From positions 33,911 through 97,910 of the forward strand of contig NZ_BPLU01000012.1 in the NCBI RefSeq assembly GCF_019656315.1: a stretch of DNA of 64,000 nt, in the 5' to 3' direction. A program made the position numbers and the translations under genes. This document shows positions 25,595 through 35,564 of the stretch, piece by piece (within the stretch, counting starts at the first letter, position 1; each line of letters opens with the position of its first letter). Under the pieces are notes generated by a model, which saw only the letters and a list, made by a program, of their open reading frames with translations, had not been told where the DNA came from and ran no database searches. This DNA is from Flavobacterium sp. UMI-01. Lineage in GTDB: Bacteria > Bacteroidota > Bacteroidia > Flavobacteriales > Flavobacteriaceae.

Positions 25595-25677
25595 CAATTA
25601 TTTTTGAAAATGAGTAGTATCAATTTATTTTTTCTAACAATTTTTTAACTGGATGTTGTTTCTTAGCAAATAAAAGC

Positions 25678-26862
25678 CTATTGATTGAATCGGTTTTGGG
25701 TAATTATTCCTTTCAGTTTGAGTTTCAAATCTTCGCCTGTGTCAAAAATCATTTGTTGTGTGTCAGGAAAAGGAACTACTTTGTTATTGAAATAGCTCAT
25801 GTAATTGTCATCAGCAGCTCGGCGGTCGCCTTTGTAATTGGAATAAATGTTCTCAAAAACATATTGGCTACTGATAGGAAAACTTTGTAATAGTTGTTTG
25901 TTTCTGATGTTAAAAAAATCCACTTTTGCTGTCACTAAACTTGTTTTGAGTTGCTTGATTTCGTAAATTCGAACGGTTGCTTTAACCATATTATCAATGA
26001 GGATTTCTTTTCCGTTTTTATCCAAAACTACTTTTCCGTTGGCGTCAAGCTGTTTTTTTTGACCGTCTTTGATGAGGCGTTCTTTAACAAATTCACGTTC
26101 TTTGATTTGTTCAGGTGAGATTTGGATGTCTCTAAAATTCACTACCATTTCGTAATCATAATTGATTCCTTTGGTTTTAGTATTGTGATAAACAGTCCAT
26201 TTGTCATTTAGTCCATAAGTGTTAAAATCCAATAAGTCATTTAATAGACGAGTAGGGATAACCATATTGGTTTCGTTTTTGGTGGAAACCATCACAAAAT
26301 CGGTGCCTTTAAATTGAGCATCGTCCATTAATTTTACCACATCTTTATAGTTAGGATTGATTTGGTTGATGTAATTCAAATCATCGTAAGCTTTTCTAAA
26401 ATCCATCTTGTTGTTAGAAAGTAAAAGCTTTTTGCTATTGGCATACAAATAATTAGTCAGTGCTGTTTTAGTGGCAACAATTTCACTATTGTAGTTGTCG
26501 AAAGGGAATTTTGCATTTCGCCCTTCTTTCATTAAAGGTAACGGAAGTAAGGGTTTGATGCTTTCTTGGCGATTGTTTAAGGCTAAATAAGTATTGTATA
26601 GCTTTTCTAAGTTGGCAGGATTTCCTTCTTGTTTTAAAAATTGGACCGCGTTTAAATCTCTCTCCTTAGCTTTTGCAAAAGCTTCTTCTAATAGGTAAAT
26701 ATAATCTTGTTTGCTTTTTTTGTCTTTGTTAGTGCCAATATTTGAAATGGCATTCTGAATGGCTTCATCGTAATTTCCAGACACAAGCATATTTCGAGTA
26801 GTCTTCACTCCACAACTGGTTAGGCATAGAAAAACAACGACTAAGAGTATAATTTTTTTCAT
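25678..26862 (-). CDS. uncharacterised lipoprotein
   Basis: A 394-residue lipoprotein: MKKIILLVVVFLCLTSC is a signal II sequence with Cys17 as lipidation site. The region about 20-180 is helical and rich in Asn/Lys/Leu with hints of TPR-like pairs (GNYDEAIQNAI). The second half holds basic and Asn-rich segments and an internal motif DANGKVVLDKNGKEI that looks like a duplicated beta-turn. I recognise no family. It is monocistronic by orientation, 95 bp past the upstream end of the arginine leader region. A cell-envelope location is the only safe statement. Confidence 0.75.
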   Translation of the reverse strand: MKKIILLVVVFLCLTSCGVKTTRNMLVSGNYDEAIQNAISNIGTNKDKKSKQDYIYLLEEAFAKAKERDLNAVQFLKQEGNPANLEKLYNTYLALNNRQESIKPLLPLPLMKEGRNAKFPFDNYNSEIVATKTALTNYLYANSKKLLLSNNKMDFRKAYDDLNYINQINPNYKDVVKLMDDAQFKGTDFVMVSTKNETNMVIPTRLLNDLLDFNTYGLNDKWTVYHNTKTKGINYDYEMVVNFRDIQISPEQIKEREFVKERLIKDGQKKQLDANGKVVLDKNGKEILIDNMVKATVRIYEIKQLKTSLVTAKVDFFNIRNKQLLQSFPISSQYVFENIYSNYKGDRRAADDNYMSYFNNKVVPFPDTQQMIFDTGEDLKLKLKGIITQNRFNQ

Positions 26863-27021
26863 AAAATTTTAATTTAAGCAAAAGTAAAGGTTAAAATTAG
26901 ATTTCCAAAAAATGTTAAAATTCTAGATTGGTTTACTGCTTATGAATTATGAAAATTAATTCTGTTCCAATTAAAAATGGGGCTTAAAGCCCCAAACTAG
27001 ATTTCTGAAAAAATAACTTAC

Positions 27022-27879
27022 TTATTTGTGATGTTTTGGTTCCCAAATAAGTCTAATGAACGTACTCATACGTTCGTTTTCACGACTAACAGGAATTCCT
27101 GCTACGATACCCACTAGTAAATGTTCTGCAATATCTAGTCGCATTTGCGGTCTTACAACAAGATCAAAATTATGGTTCTTGATGGTTTTATTTAACTCAA
27201 CTCCAATAAAATTTCGAGTCCCTGAAATCATATAATGAAAATTGGTATTGAGATTATACGTAGTGTGTAATTTGTGGGTTTCAAAATCATGTTCAATTAG
27301 TGGACCTGTATAAATTAGAGTATGAAAATTGTTGCCCCAGCGTTTTGCCGCTACAAAAAACGGATTGTAGATATTGCCTTTAAAAAGTGGTTTTCCGAAT
27401 TGTCTAAAATCAGAAAGTTCGAATTCATTGATGTAGCCAATAGCCATTGAAGTGGCCAAGGGGACATTTACTAAAAAAGACCATTGAGTGGCTATTTTAA
27501 TACTGTTTAATTGATTAGAAGGGATAGCACTCCTTTGGGTACCATTAATAGCCGAATAAAAAGTAAAAGGTAATTCGATTTCAAATCCTAATCGGTCAAT
27601 TGGTGCCCATTCATATTCTATTAATGTTTGGTAAGAATCGAATTTTAAGTTATCGGTTAAACCCATACCAATGTTCCATTCTTTTTCACCTTTTCGAGCG
27701 CCAAGGTCTCTAATTAAGTCTATAAACAAGGGTTCTGCGTGGAGGACTTTATCAGGATTTTTGTGATTTTCGATTTGTTGTATATAAAGACTGTCTTTTT
27801 CTGTATCTGTAATTTGAGCCAAAAGGAATACAGGAGATAATGATGTTAAAATGAAGGTTATTAAATATTGAATTTTCAT
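27022..27879 (-). CDS. HAEPLYID family protein, probable outer-membrane beta-barrel
   Basis: The N-terminal signal peptide (about 1-22, ending LLAQ) is followed by HAEPLFIDLIRDLGARKGE (near 48-66), the signature of the HAEPLYID family found across Bacteroidota. The remainder alternates hydrophobic and polar residues with many aromatic residues, as in outer-membrane beta-barrels, and ends in short strands. The ATG at 27879 is preferred because it begins the signal peptide; one at 27903 adds only a Lys/Leu stretch. It lies 80 bp behind a small secreted protein gene and probably forms a unit with it. Function is unknown. Confidence 0.75.
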   Translation of the reverse strand: MKIQYLITFILTSLSPVFLLAQITDTEKDSLYIQQIENHKNPDKVLHAEPLFIDLIRDLGARKGEKEWNIGMGLTDNLKFDSYQTLIEYEWAPIDRLGFEIELPFTFYSAINGTQRSAIPSNQLNSIKIATQWSFLVNVPLATSMAIGYINEFELSDFRQFGKPLFKGNIYNPFFVAAKRWGNNFHTLIYTGPLIEHDFETHKLHTTYNLNTNFHYMISGTRNFIGVELNKTIKNHNFDLVVRPQMRLDIAEHLLVGIVAGIPVSRENERMSTFIRLIWEPKHHK

Positions 27880-27959
27880 GATTTTTAATTTTAATTTAAG
27901 CAAAACATAACCCGATCCTCAAAAATGAGAATGGAATAGATCATTTGGTAAATAAAAAA

Positions 27960-28346
27960 TTAAATTTTTGGTGGAGGGGTATCTAGAGAAATAATTCCTT
28001 CTTTTAGCGCTAGTTGACGGTAGCTAATAGCAGTATTTCTTGAATCTATTATAGAATTACAAGGAGAATTCTTAGTGGTTAGAGGAATAATTAATTCGAG
28101 TTTGAAATTGCTTTTCTTAGTTTGGTCTTGAGTGTCATTGTCTTCGTATTCTACAATAGCATTTTCATAACCCAATACTTTTTCAATTACAATTTCGATG
28201 ATGCTTTCTTGATCATTATAACTGAAATTTTCTGGAATACATTGAGTATAAGGGTCGCTGGTGTCAACACTTAAATTCAATAAAATAATACCCATAAATC
28301 CCCAGAGTATTTTTGTTAGGAAACAATTTCTAATTTGATTAATCAT
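27960..28346 (-). CDS. small secreted or membrane-anchored protein paired with the HAEPLYID gene
   Basis: 128 residues with one hydrophobic segment near the N-terminus (TKILWGFMGIILLNLSV, about 11-27), then an acidic region (DQESIIEIVIEKVLG, DNDTQDQ) and a proline-rich end. Cys37 and Cys94 may form a disulfide. No family is recognised. It is upstream of, and probably co-transcribed with, the HAEPLYID gene, so the two may act together in the periplasm. Confidence 0.6.
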   Translation of the reverse strand: MINQIRNCFLTKILWGFMGIILLNLSVDTSDPYTQCIPENFSYNDQESIIEIVIEKVLGYENAIVEYEDNDTQDQTKKSNFKLELIIPLTTKNSPCNSIIDSRNTAISYRQLALKEGIISLDTPPPKI

Positions 28347-28514
28347 GATTCAAAATTATTTTTTGTAGAACTAACAAACTAGTAAAGCAGCAAAATAGTA
28401 TTGCAATTTTAAATAACTTTATTTATTTGACAAAAGGGATGTACTTGTTTTTTTAAAATTAATACATCAAAATTCGTTGTATTCCTAGAATGAATATAAA
28501 TCCGTATTTTTTTG

Positions 28515-28522
28515 TACTTTTG
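28515..28522 (+). promoter_or_regulatory. -7 element (TACTTTTG) for the ABC-F gene
   Basis: TACTTTTGCC lies 27 bp before the ATG at 28550 and fits TAnnTTTG exactly. Confidence 0.5.
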
Positions 28523-28540
28523 CCGAAATTTTATAAATAA

Positions 28541-30166
<1,626 letters not shown>

Positions 30167-30193
30167 TTGTTGGATTCAGTTGCACTATAAAAG

Positions 30194-30227
30194 GACTCCT
30201 GTGGTAAAATCGCAGGAGTCTTTTTTT
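30194..30227 (+). terminator. rho-independent terminator of the ABC-F gene
   Basis: GACTCCTG pairs with CAGGAGTC across an 11-nt loop, followed by T7. It separates the convergent ABC-F and small lipoprotein genes. Confidence 0.9.
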
Positions 30228-30228
30228 G

Positions 30229-30402
30229 TTATTTTTTACCAAATAGTTTGCTCAACAAAAATAGAAATAGTACGATGACAGCAATCACTATGAAAATTCC
30301 AAAACCCATTCCGGCTTTAAAAATGTCTCCCACGAGTTCACAGCTGGTAAATAAAGAAATAGTAAGAAATAATACAGCTATTTTGATAGTTAAGTTTTTC
30401 AT
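30229..30402 (-). CDS. 57-residue membrane lipoprotein
   Basis: A small gene easily missed because of its length. The product starts MKNLTIKIAVLFLTISLFTSC, a lipoprotein signal with Cys21, continues ELVGDIFKAGMGFG, then has one strong transmembrane helix (about 35-51) and ends SKLFGKK. I recall near-identical short proteins across Flavobacteriia, sometimes mislabelled as phosphatidate cytidylyltransferase, for which it is far too short. It is convergent with the ABC-F gene and ends two bases past that gene's terminator. Confidence 0.75.
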   Translation of the reverse strand: MKNLTIKIAVLFLTISLFTSCELVGDIFKAGMGFGIFIVIAVIVLFLFLLSKLFGKK

Positions 30403-30579
30403 AACATGATTTTTAGAAATTATTATTAAGTAAAATTACTTCGCACATTAAGATTAAATGTTACATAATTTCCATCAAGATTTATGATATTAACTGTTTT
30501 TTTGAAGTGGGGCTAAATACGAATAAATATTAATCGGGCTAAAGCAATTTTTAAAGTTTATTTCCTAAGGCATAATTTG

Positions 30580-30587
30580 TATATTTG
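30580..30587 (+). promoter_or_regulatory. -7 element (TATATTTG) for pyrR
   Basis: TATATTTG lies 22 bp before the ATG at 30610. It rules out the longer pyrR reading that would start at 30577. Confidence 0.6.
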
Positions 30588-30609
30588 CTCTACAAACACT
30601 ACAATCACT

Positions 30610-31149
30610 ATGACTCAAAAAGTATTGCTCACTTCACAAGAAGTCAATATCATTCTGCATCGTTTGGCCTGTCAACTCATTGAAAATCATTTGGATTTTA
30701 CCGATACCATTTTAGTAGGGATTCAGCCCAGAGGGACTTATCTAGCTGAACGGCTCAAAACTTTATTGGAAAAAGAGTATCATACTCCCGAAATCCAGTT
30801 AGGATATTTGGATATTACGTTTTTTAGAGACGATTTTCGAAGAACCGAAAAACCATTGGAAGCCAATAAAACCAATATTAATTTTATTGTAGAAAATAAG
30901 AAAGTCATTTTTATTGATGATGTACTATTTACAGGAAGAAGCATTCGCGCCGCACTGACTGCAATTCAATCTTTTGGACGACCCTCTGAAATTGAATTAT
31001 TGGTATTAATCGATAGACGCTTTAGCAGGCATTTGCCAATTCAACCCGACTATAGAGGACGACAAGTAGATGCAATTAATGACGAAAAGGTAAAAGTAAA
31101 CTGGATAGAGAATGATGGTGAAGACTCGGTTTGTTTAATCACAAACTAA
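30610..31149 (+). CDS. pyrR: PyrR, pyrimidine operon regulator / uracil phosphoribosyltransferase
   Basis: A type I phosphoribosyltransferase-fold protein. IFIDDVLFTGRSIRAAL is the PRPP-binding loop, GIQPRGTYLAERL the N-terminal active-site segment and DRRFSRHLPIQPDYRGR a PyrR-specific stretch. In Gram-positive bacteria PyrR binds pyr mRNA; whether it does so in Bacteroidota is unproven, and it may act mainly as a uracil phosphoribosyltransferase. The start at 30610 follows from the -7 element at 30580-30587. pyrB follows 41 bp downstream, supporting a pyrimidine role. I see no obvious PyrR-binding attenuator in the gap. Confidence 0.93.
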   Translation: MTQKVLLTSQEVNIILHRLACQLIENHLDFTDTILVGIQPRGTYLAERLKTLLEKEYHTPEIQLGYLDITFFRDDFRRTEKPLEANKTNINFIVENKKVIFIDDVLFTGRSIRAALTAIQSFGRPSEIELLVLIDRRFSRHLPIQPDYRGRQVDAINDEKVKVNWIENDGEDSVCLITN

Positions 31150-31190
31150 TAACATCACATTCAAAAAGCTCATAATTTAAGAACAAAAAA

Positions 31191-32117
31191 ATGAAAGAAT
31201 TAAGCGTAAATCACTTATTAGGAATCAAGTACATCAACAAGAATGATATTGATCTAATTTTTGAAACAGCCGATCATTTTAAAGAAGTCATCAATCGTCC
31301 TATTAAAAAAGTACCTTCCTTACGTGATATTACGATTGCCAATATATTTTTCGAAAACAGTACTCGAACCAAACTTTCGTTTGAATTGGCCCAAAAACGT
31401 TTATCTGCTGATGTTATCAGTTTTTCAGCTGCTCAATCCTCTGTTAAAAAAGGAGAGACATTAATTGATACGGTAAACAATATTCTTTCGATGAAAGTGG
31501 ACATGGTGGTGATGAGACATTCTAATCCTGGAGCCGCTTATTTTTTATCCAAAAATGTTAAAGCCAGTATTGTTAACGCTGGTGATGGTGCTCATGAGCA
31601 TCCCACACAAGCTTTGCTAGATAGTTATTCTATCCGTGAAAAACTGGGTGATGTTGCAGGAAAAAAAGTCGTAATTGTGGGTGATATTTTGCATTCCAGA
31701 GTGGCCTTATCTAATATTTATGCATTGCAAATGCAGGGTGCAGAAGTAAAAGTTTGCGGTCCAAAAACACTTATCCCAAAACACATCGAGTCACTAGGTG
31801 TGAAAGTGGAATCAAATTTACGAAAGGCATTAGAATGGTGTGATGTAGCCAATATGTTACGGGTTCAAAATGAAAGAATGGATGTAAACTTTTTTCCGTC
31901 AACAAGAGAATACGCACAGCAATATGGTGTTGATAAAAATTTGTTAGATTCCTTAAACAAAGAGATTGTCATTATGCATCCAGGACCTATTAATAGAGGG
32001 GTTGAGATTACATCGGATGTAGCTGACTCACAACAATCTGTGATTTTGAATCAGGTAGAGAATGGTGTAGCCATTAGGATGGCAGTTATTTACCTTTTGG
32101 CTTCAAAAATTAAATAA
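31191..32117 (+). CDS. pyrB: aspartate carbamoyltransferase, catalytic subunit
   Basis: Catalyses the committed step of pyrimidine synthesis, carbamoyl aspartate formation. FENSTRTKLSFE (about 54-65) is the carbamoyl-phosphate loop, the lysine loop SSVKKGETL lies near residue 83, DGAHEHPTQALLD binds aspartate and HPGPINRGVEI is the 240s-loop motif. At 308 residues it is a standard catalytic chain; no regulatory pyrI follows. It sits in the run pyrR-pyrB-STAS-like-rnz on the plus strand. Confidence 0.97.
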   Translation: MKELSVNHLLGIKYINKNDIDLIFETADHFKEVINRPIKKVPSLRDITIANIFFENSTRTKLSFELAQKRLSADVISFSAAQSSVKKGETLIDTVNNILSMKVDMVVMRHSNPGAAYFLSKNVKASIVNAGDGAHEHPTQALLDSYSIREKLGDVAGKKVVIVGDILHSRVALSNIYALQMQGAEVKVCGPKTLIPKHIESLGVKVESNLRKALEWCDVANMLRVQNERMDVNFFPSTREYAQQYGVDKNLLDSLNKEIVIMHPGPINRGVEITSDVADSQQSVILNQVENGVAIRMAVIYLLASKIK

Positions 32118-32158
32118 ACCTTAGTAAATTAGCAGAAACAAACCTAAATAGAAAAAGG

Positions 32159-32491
32159 ATGAAAGTAGAGGAAAAAGGAAATGTGATGACATTAAAAGAC
32201 ACTCAAGGCGATTTGACTGCTTTTTTAATGAAAGTAACTCATCAATATAAAACATACGAAAATCACAATATCATTATTGATCTTTTGGCCTACAAAGAAG
32301 TTAGTATTGAGGAGGTGAAATCTTTTTTACCGCTATCCAAACAACATAAAAAAAACAAAAAATCATTTGTTATTGTAGTGAGTGATTTTGATTACAATGC
32401 CTTACCGACCAAACTGACAGTGGTACCTACCTTGTTGGAAGCCAACGATATCATAGATATGGAAGAAATTGAACGTGATTTAGGCTTTTAG
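32159..32491 (+). CDS. STAS-like protein between pyrB and rnz
   Basis: A 110-residue protein with an alternating strand/helix pattern (NIIIDLLAY, KSFVIVVSDFDYN, LEANDIIDMEEIERDL) resembling STAS/anti-sigma-antagonist folds. No phosphorylatable DSSG motif is present, so classical anti-sigma switching is unlikely. It is 41 bp downstream of pyrB and 54 bp upstream of rnz in the same orientation. The same arrangement before rnz is, to my recollection, common in Flavobacteriia. Function is unknown. Confidence 0.6.
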   Translation: MKVEEKGNVMTLKDTQGDLTAFLMKVTHQYKTYENHNIIIDLLAYKEVSIEEVKSFLPLSKQHKKNKKSFVIVVSDFDYNALPTKLTVVPTLLEANDIIDMEEIERDLGF

Positions 32492-32545
32492 TAGGATAGC
32501 GTTTTAAAACGAACCGCTTTCGAGTGGCTTATTTATTTTCAACAG

Positions 32546-33451
32546 ATGAAATTAACTATTTTGGGTTGTTACGCAGCCACTCCTCGAACCATTACCAATC
32601 CAACATCTCAAGTTTTAGAGATAAAAAACAGGATGTTTTTGATTGATTGCGGTGAAGGAACACAAGTACAATTGCGCAAAAATAAAATCAAGTTTTCAAA
32701 AATCAATCATGTTTTTATTTCTCATTTGCATGGGGATCATTTTTTTGGATTGATTGGTTTGATTTCAACCTTTAGTTTATTAGGACGCACTACTGATTTA
32801 CATGTTTATGGTCCCAAAGGTGTCAAAGAAATTACACTTTTACAATTAAAATTATCCAGTTCATGGACAAATTATAATTTGTTTTTTCACGAATTGGAAT
32901 CCAAGGACAGTGTTGTGGTTTTTGAAGATGAAAAAGTATTAGTTAAAACCATTCCGTTGCAACATCGTGTTTATACTAATGGTTTTTTATTTCAAGAAAA
33001 ATTAGACAAACGTAAAATCAATATAGAAGCTGTTCAGAGTTACAATATAGAAACATGTTTTTATCAAAATATAAAAAACGGAAAAGATATTTTATTGGAA
33101 AATGGACAGTTGATTCCCAATACTCAATTGACATTTGACCCAGAGCCATCGATGAGTTATGCTTTTTGTTCGGATACAGTCTATGATGAGTCGATTCTTT
33201 CCATAATAGAAAAAGTGGATGTTTTATATCATGAGGCTACTTTTTTAGAATCCGAAAAAGCATTAGCAAATAAAACAATGCATAGTACTGCTATTGAAGC
33301 TGCGACTATTGCTGCGAAAGCCAATGCCAAAAAATTAATTCTAGGACATTATTCGACCCGGTATGACGGCATTGAAAAATTTAAGCAAGAAGCACAAACT
33401 GTTTTCTCAGAAGTAGAATTAGCCGATGACGGCAAAAGTTTTGCATTTTAA
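32546..33451 (+). CDS. rnz: ribonuclease Z
   Basis: The metallo-beta-lactamase-fold nuclease that trims tRNA 3' trailers. The zinc site starts with SHLHGDH (His60, His62, Asp64, His65); later ligands are the Asp in CSDTVYDE and the His in ILGHYSTRY. At 301 residues it is the short bacterial form. tRNA-Pro in this window does not encode CCA, so the genome needs this activity, whereas tRNA-Ser does encode it. It is the last gene of the pyrR-pyrB run. Confidence 0.95.
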   Translation: MKLTILGCYAATPRTITNPTSQVLEIKNRMFLIDCGEGTQVQLRKNKIKFSKINHVFISHLHGDHFFGLIGLISTFSLLGRTTDLHVYGPKGVKEITLLQLKLSSSWTNYNLFFHELESKDSVVVFEDEKVLVKTIPLQHRVYTNGFLFQEKLDKRKINIEAVQSYNIETCFYQNIKNGKDILLENGQLIPNTQLTFDPEPSMSYAFCSDTVYDESILSIIEKVDVLYHEATFLESEKALANKTMHSTAIEAATIAAKANAKKLILGHYSTRYDGIEKFKQEAQTVFSEVELADDGKSFAF

Positions 33452-33586
33452 AAAGTATTTATGTTGTAAACAAGGTCTAGAATGAGCCTTTAAAATAAAA
33501 TTTTCTATCCCAAATAGAGTATTAAAATTAGATTACCTGAGTTGAATTCTTAAACGGATTGCGTTTAATTTGGAAAAAATAAAGTT

Positions 33587-34243
33587 ATGAGTGATTTAAG
33601 TAATTATAGAAAGTCATACGAAAAAAGCGAATTATTAGAGATTAGTATTCCTGAAGATCCTATTAATTTGTTCAACCGATGGTTTCATGAAGTGGAAAAT
33701 TTTGATGGTCCTGAAGCTTCAGGAGCAGAAGTAAATGCGATGACAGTTTCAACTTTTGGATTAGATGGTTTTCCAAAGGCAAGAGTGGTTCTATTAAAAC
33801 GATTTTCTGAAGAAGGATTTATTTTTTATACCAATTATCATTCTGAAAAAGGAAGAGCAATAGAACAAAATCCAAAAGTTTGTTTGTCATTCTTTTGGCA
33901 TTCTATGGAACGTCAGGTTATTATTAAAGGAATTGCATCTAAAGTTTCTGAAAATATTTCGGATAATTATTTTGATTCAAGACCAGTGGGTAGCAAGCTA
34001 GGTGCTGTAGTTTCCAATCAAAGTGAAGTGATTCCGTCTAGAGCCTATTTAGAAACCGAATTAAAAAAATTAGAAACACAATACGAGCAAGGAAACATTC
34101 CTAGGCCTAAACATTGGGGTGGTTTTATTGTAGCACCAATAGAGGTTGAGTTTTGGCAAGGTCGAGCCAATCGTCTGCACGATAGAATTCGTTATACTTT
34201 ACAAGAGGATTATTCGTGGAAAATAGAACGATTAGCGCCATAA
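33587..34243 (+). CDS. pdxH: pyridoxamine/pyridoxine 5'-phosphate oxidase
   Basis: An FMN enzyme that oxidises PNP/PMP to the cofactor PLP. AMTVSTFGLDGFPKARVVLLK (about 49-69) is the N-terminal FMN-binding strand pair, FYTNYHSEKGRAI and CLSFFWHSMERQV continue the flavin site, and the C-terminal WQGRANRLHDRIRY is the diagnostic signature. At 218 residues it is full length. It stands alone, 136 bp after rnz and convergent with lpxD. Confidence 0.97.
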   Translation: MSDLSNYRKSYEKSELLEISIPEDPINLFNRWFHEVENFDGPEASGAEVNAMTVSTFGLDGFPKARVVLLKRFSEEGFIFYTNYHSEKGRAIEQNPKVCLSFFWHSMERQVIIKGIASKVSENISDNYFDSRPVGSKLGAVVSNQSEVIPSRAYLETELKKLETQYEQGNIPRPKHWGGFIVAPIEVEFWQGRANRLHDRIRYTLQEDYSWKIERLAP

Positions 34244-34275
34244 GCTATTCGTTCTATTTTTACTATTGGATAGCT

Positions 34276-35274
34276 CTATGATTTAGAATTTGCTACTAGT
34301 TTTTTCAATATTGCCCACTGTTTTAAAGCATCACGAGCTTCAACTGCGGGATAGCCCAACATGGTTTTTCCGGCTGGAATGTCACATGTGACACCTGAAC
34401 CTGCACCAACTACAGCGCCGTCTCCTATGGTCGTATGGTCTTTGATAGAAGCACTTCCTCCGATGATAACTCCATTCCCTAAAGTAACGGAGCCCGCTAA
34501 ACCACTTTTTCCAGCCATAATGCAATAGCGCCCTAGTTTGCTGTTGTGACCTATTTGTACTAGATTGTCAATTTTACATCCATCTCCAATAATAGTAGAA
34601 CTAAACTTGCCTCTATCGACACAGCTATTGGCACCAATTTCAACATTGTTTCCAATGATTACATTACCAATTTGAGGAATTTTGACTAATCCTTTTTCAG
34701 GACATGGACGAAAACCAAAGCCGTCGGCTCCAATAGTAGCGTTCGGATGAATTATACAGTTATCTCCAATATGGCATCGTTCTCTCACGACCGTCCCTGA
34801 CCAAATAACCGTATTCTCTCCGATAGATGATTCATCTAAAAGAGTAGTATTTGGATAAAGAATACTGTTTTTACCTATGCTTGTCTTTGGTCCTACATAA
34901 CAACCCGCGCCAATTTTTACTCCAGATGCAATTTGTGCCGTGATTGCAACAGTGGCGCTAGGGTGAATTGTTGTTTCAAATTCAGGCATGGGTAAAGCAA
35001 AAAGTTCCAAAATTTGGGACATGGCCAAATCGGCATTTTTTACTTTAATAAAAGCTCTATTTGCACCAGGTTCAATTGAAATGTCTTCGTTAACAATAGC
35101 AACACAAGCTTTGGAAGTAGCCCAAAGTTTTTCGTATTTTTTGTTACCAATAAAAGAAATTTCAGTTGTACTTGCTGCTTCTAATTGTTCTGGGGCTGTA
35201 ATTTTTTCTTGGGTATTGCCTAAAATTATTCCTTTTAGGACTTCATTAATCTCGGTTATGGTGTAGGATTTCAT
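34276..35274 (-). CDS. lpxD: UDP-3-O-acylglucosamine N-acyltransferase
   Basis: Adds the second hydroxy-acyl chain in lipid A synthesis. The N-terminal domain (about 1-100) is followed by a long left-handed beta helix of hexapeptide repeats (IGxxxx-type, about 103-300). His243 in NLVQIGHN aligns with the catalytic His239 of E. coli LpxD. At 332 residues the length is normal. Bacteroidota often carry more than one LpxD-like gene and this one is not next to other lpx genes, so it could be the divergent paralogue. It lies downstream of prfB, 290 bp away. Confidence 0.85.
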   Translation of the reverse strand: MKSYTITEINEVLKGIILGNTQEKITAPEQLEAASTTEISFIGNKKYEKLWATSKACVAIVNEDISIEPGANRAFIKVKNADLAMSQILELFALPMPEFETTIHPSATVAITAQIASGVKIGAGCYVGPKTSIGKNSILYPNTTLLDESSIGENTVIWSGTVVRERCHIGDNCIIHPNATIGADGFGFRPCPEKGLVKIPQIGNVIIGNNVEIGANSCVDRGKFSSTIIGDGCKIDNLVQIGHNSKLGRYCIMAGKSGLAGSVTLGNGVIIGGSASIKDHTTIGDGAVVGAGSGVTCDIPAGKTMLGYPAVEARDALKQWAILKKLVANSKS

Positions 35275-35564
35275 AAATAGCTTGTAGTTTAGGAATCAAA
35301 TAAAGTGATTTGTTTGGGCTAATCCTAATTATTTAATTGTTTAGCGGTAAATGTTAACACTATTTCCTTTTTTTGCTAAAAAAATACTATGGCTTTAACA
35401 TAAAAGGCAAATTAAGCTGTATAAATCTAATTCACTTTATTTATTGAAAAATTTTGTTGCCCTACCAATTCTAATGCTTAATCTGGGTTATAATGAAGCA
35501 TAAAAAATAGCCTTTGAATTGATAAGTATCAAAGGCTATAATATTTTTTAGGAAGAGGATGTTT
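35275..35564. other. non-coding gap between prfB and lpxD
   Basis: Apart from the prfB terminator (35502-35539), nothing recognisable is present; the sequence is AT-rich with no ORF. Confidence 0.6.
35502..35539 (-). terminator. rho-independent terminator of prfB
   Basis: On the minus strand ATAGCCTTTGA pairs perfectly (11 bp) with TCAAAGGCTAT, followed by T5-6, 26 bp after the prfB stop. Confidence 0.88.

Noticed and set aside
30577..30609. Upstream start of pyrR at 30577
   Set aside because: It contains the TATATTTG -7 element, so it cannot be translated from the same promoter; the ATG at 30610 matches the family start.
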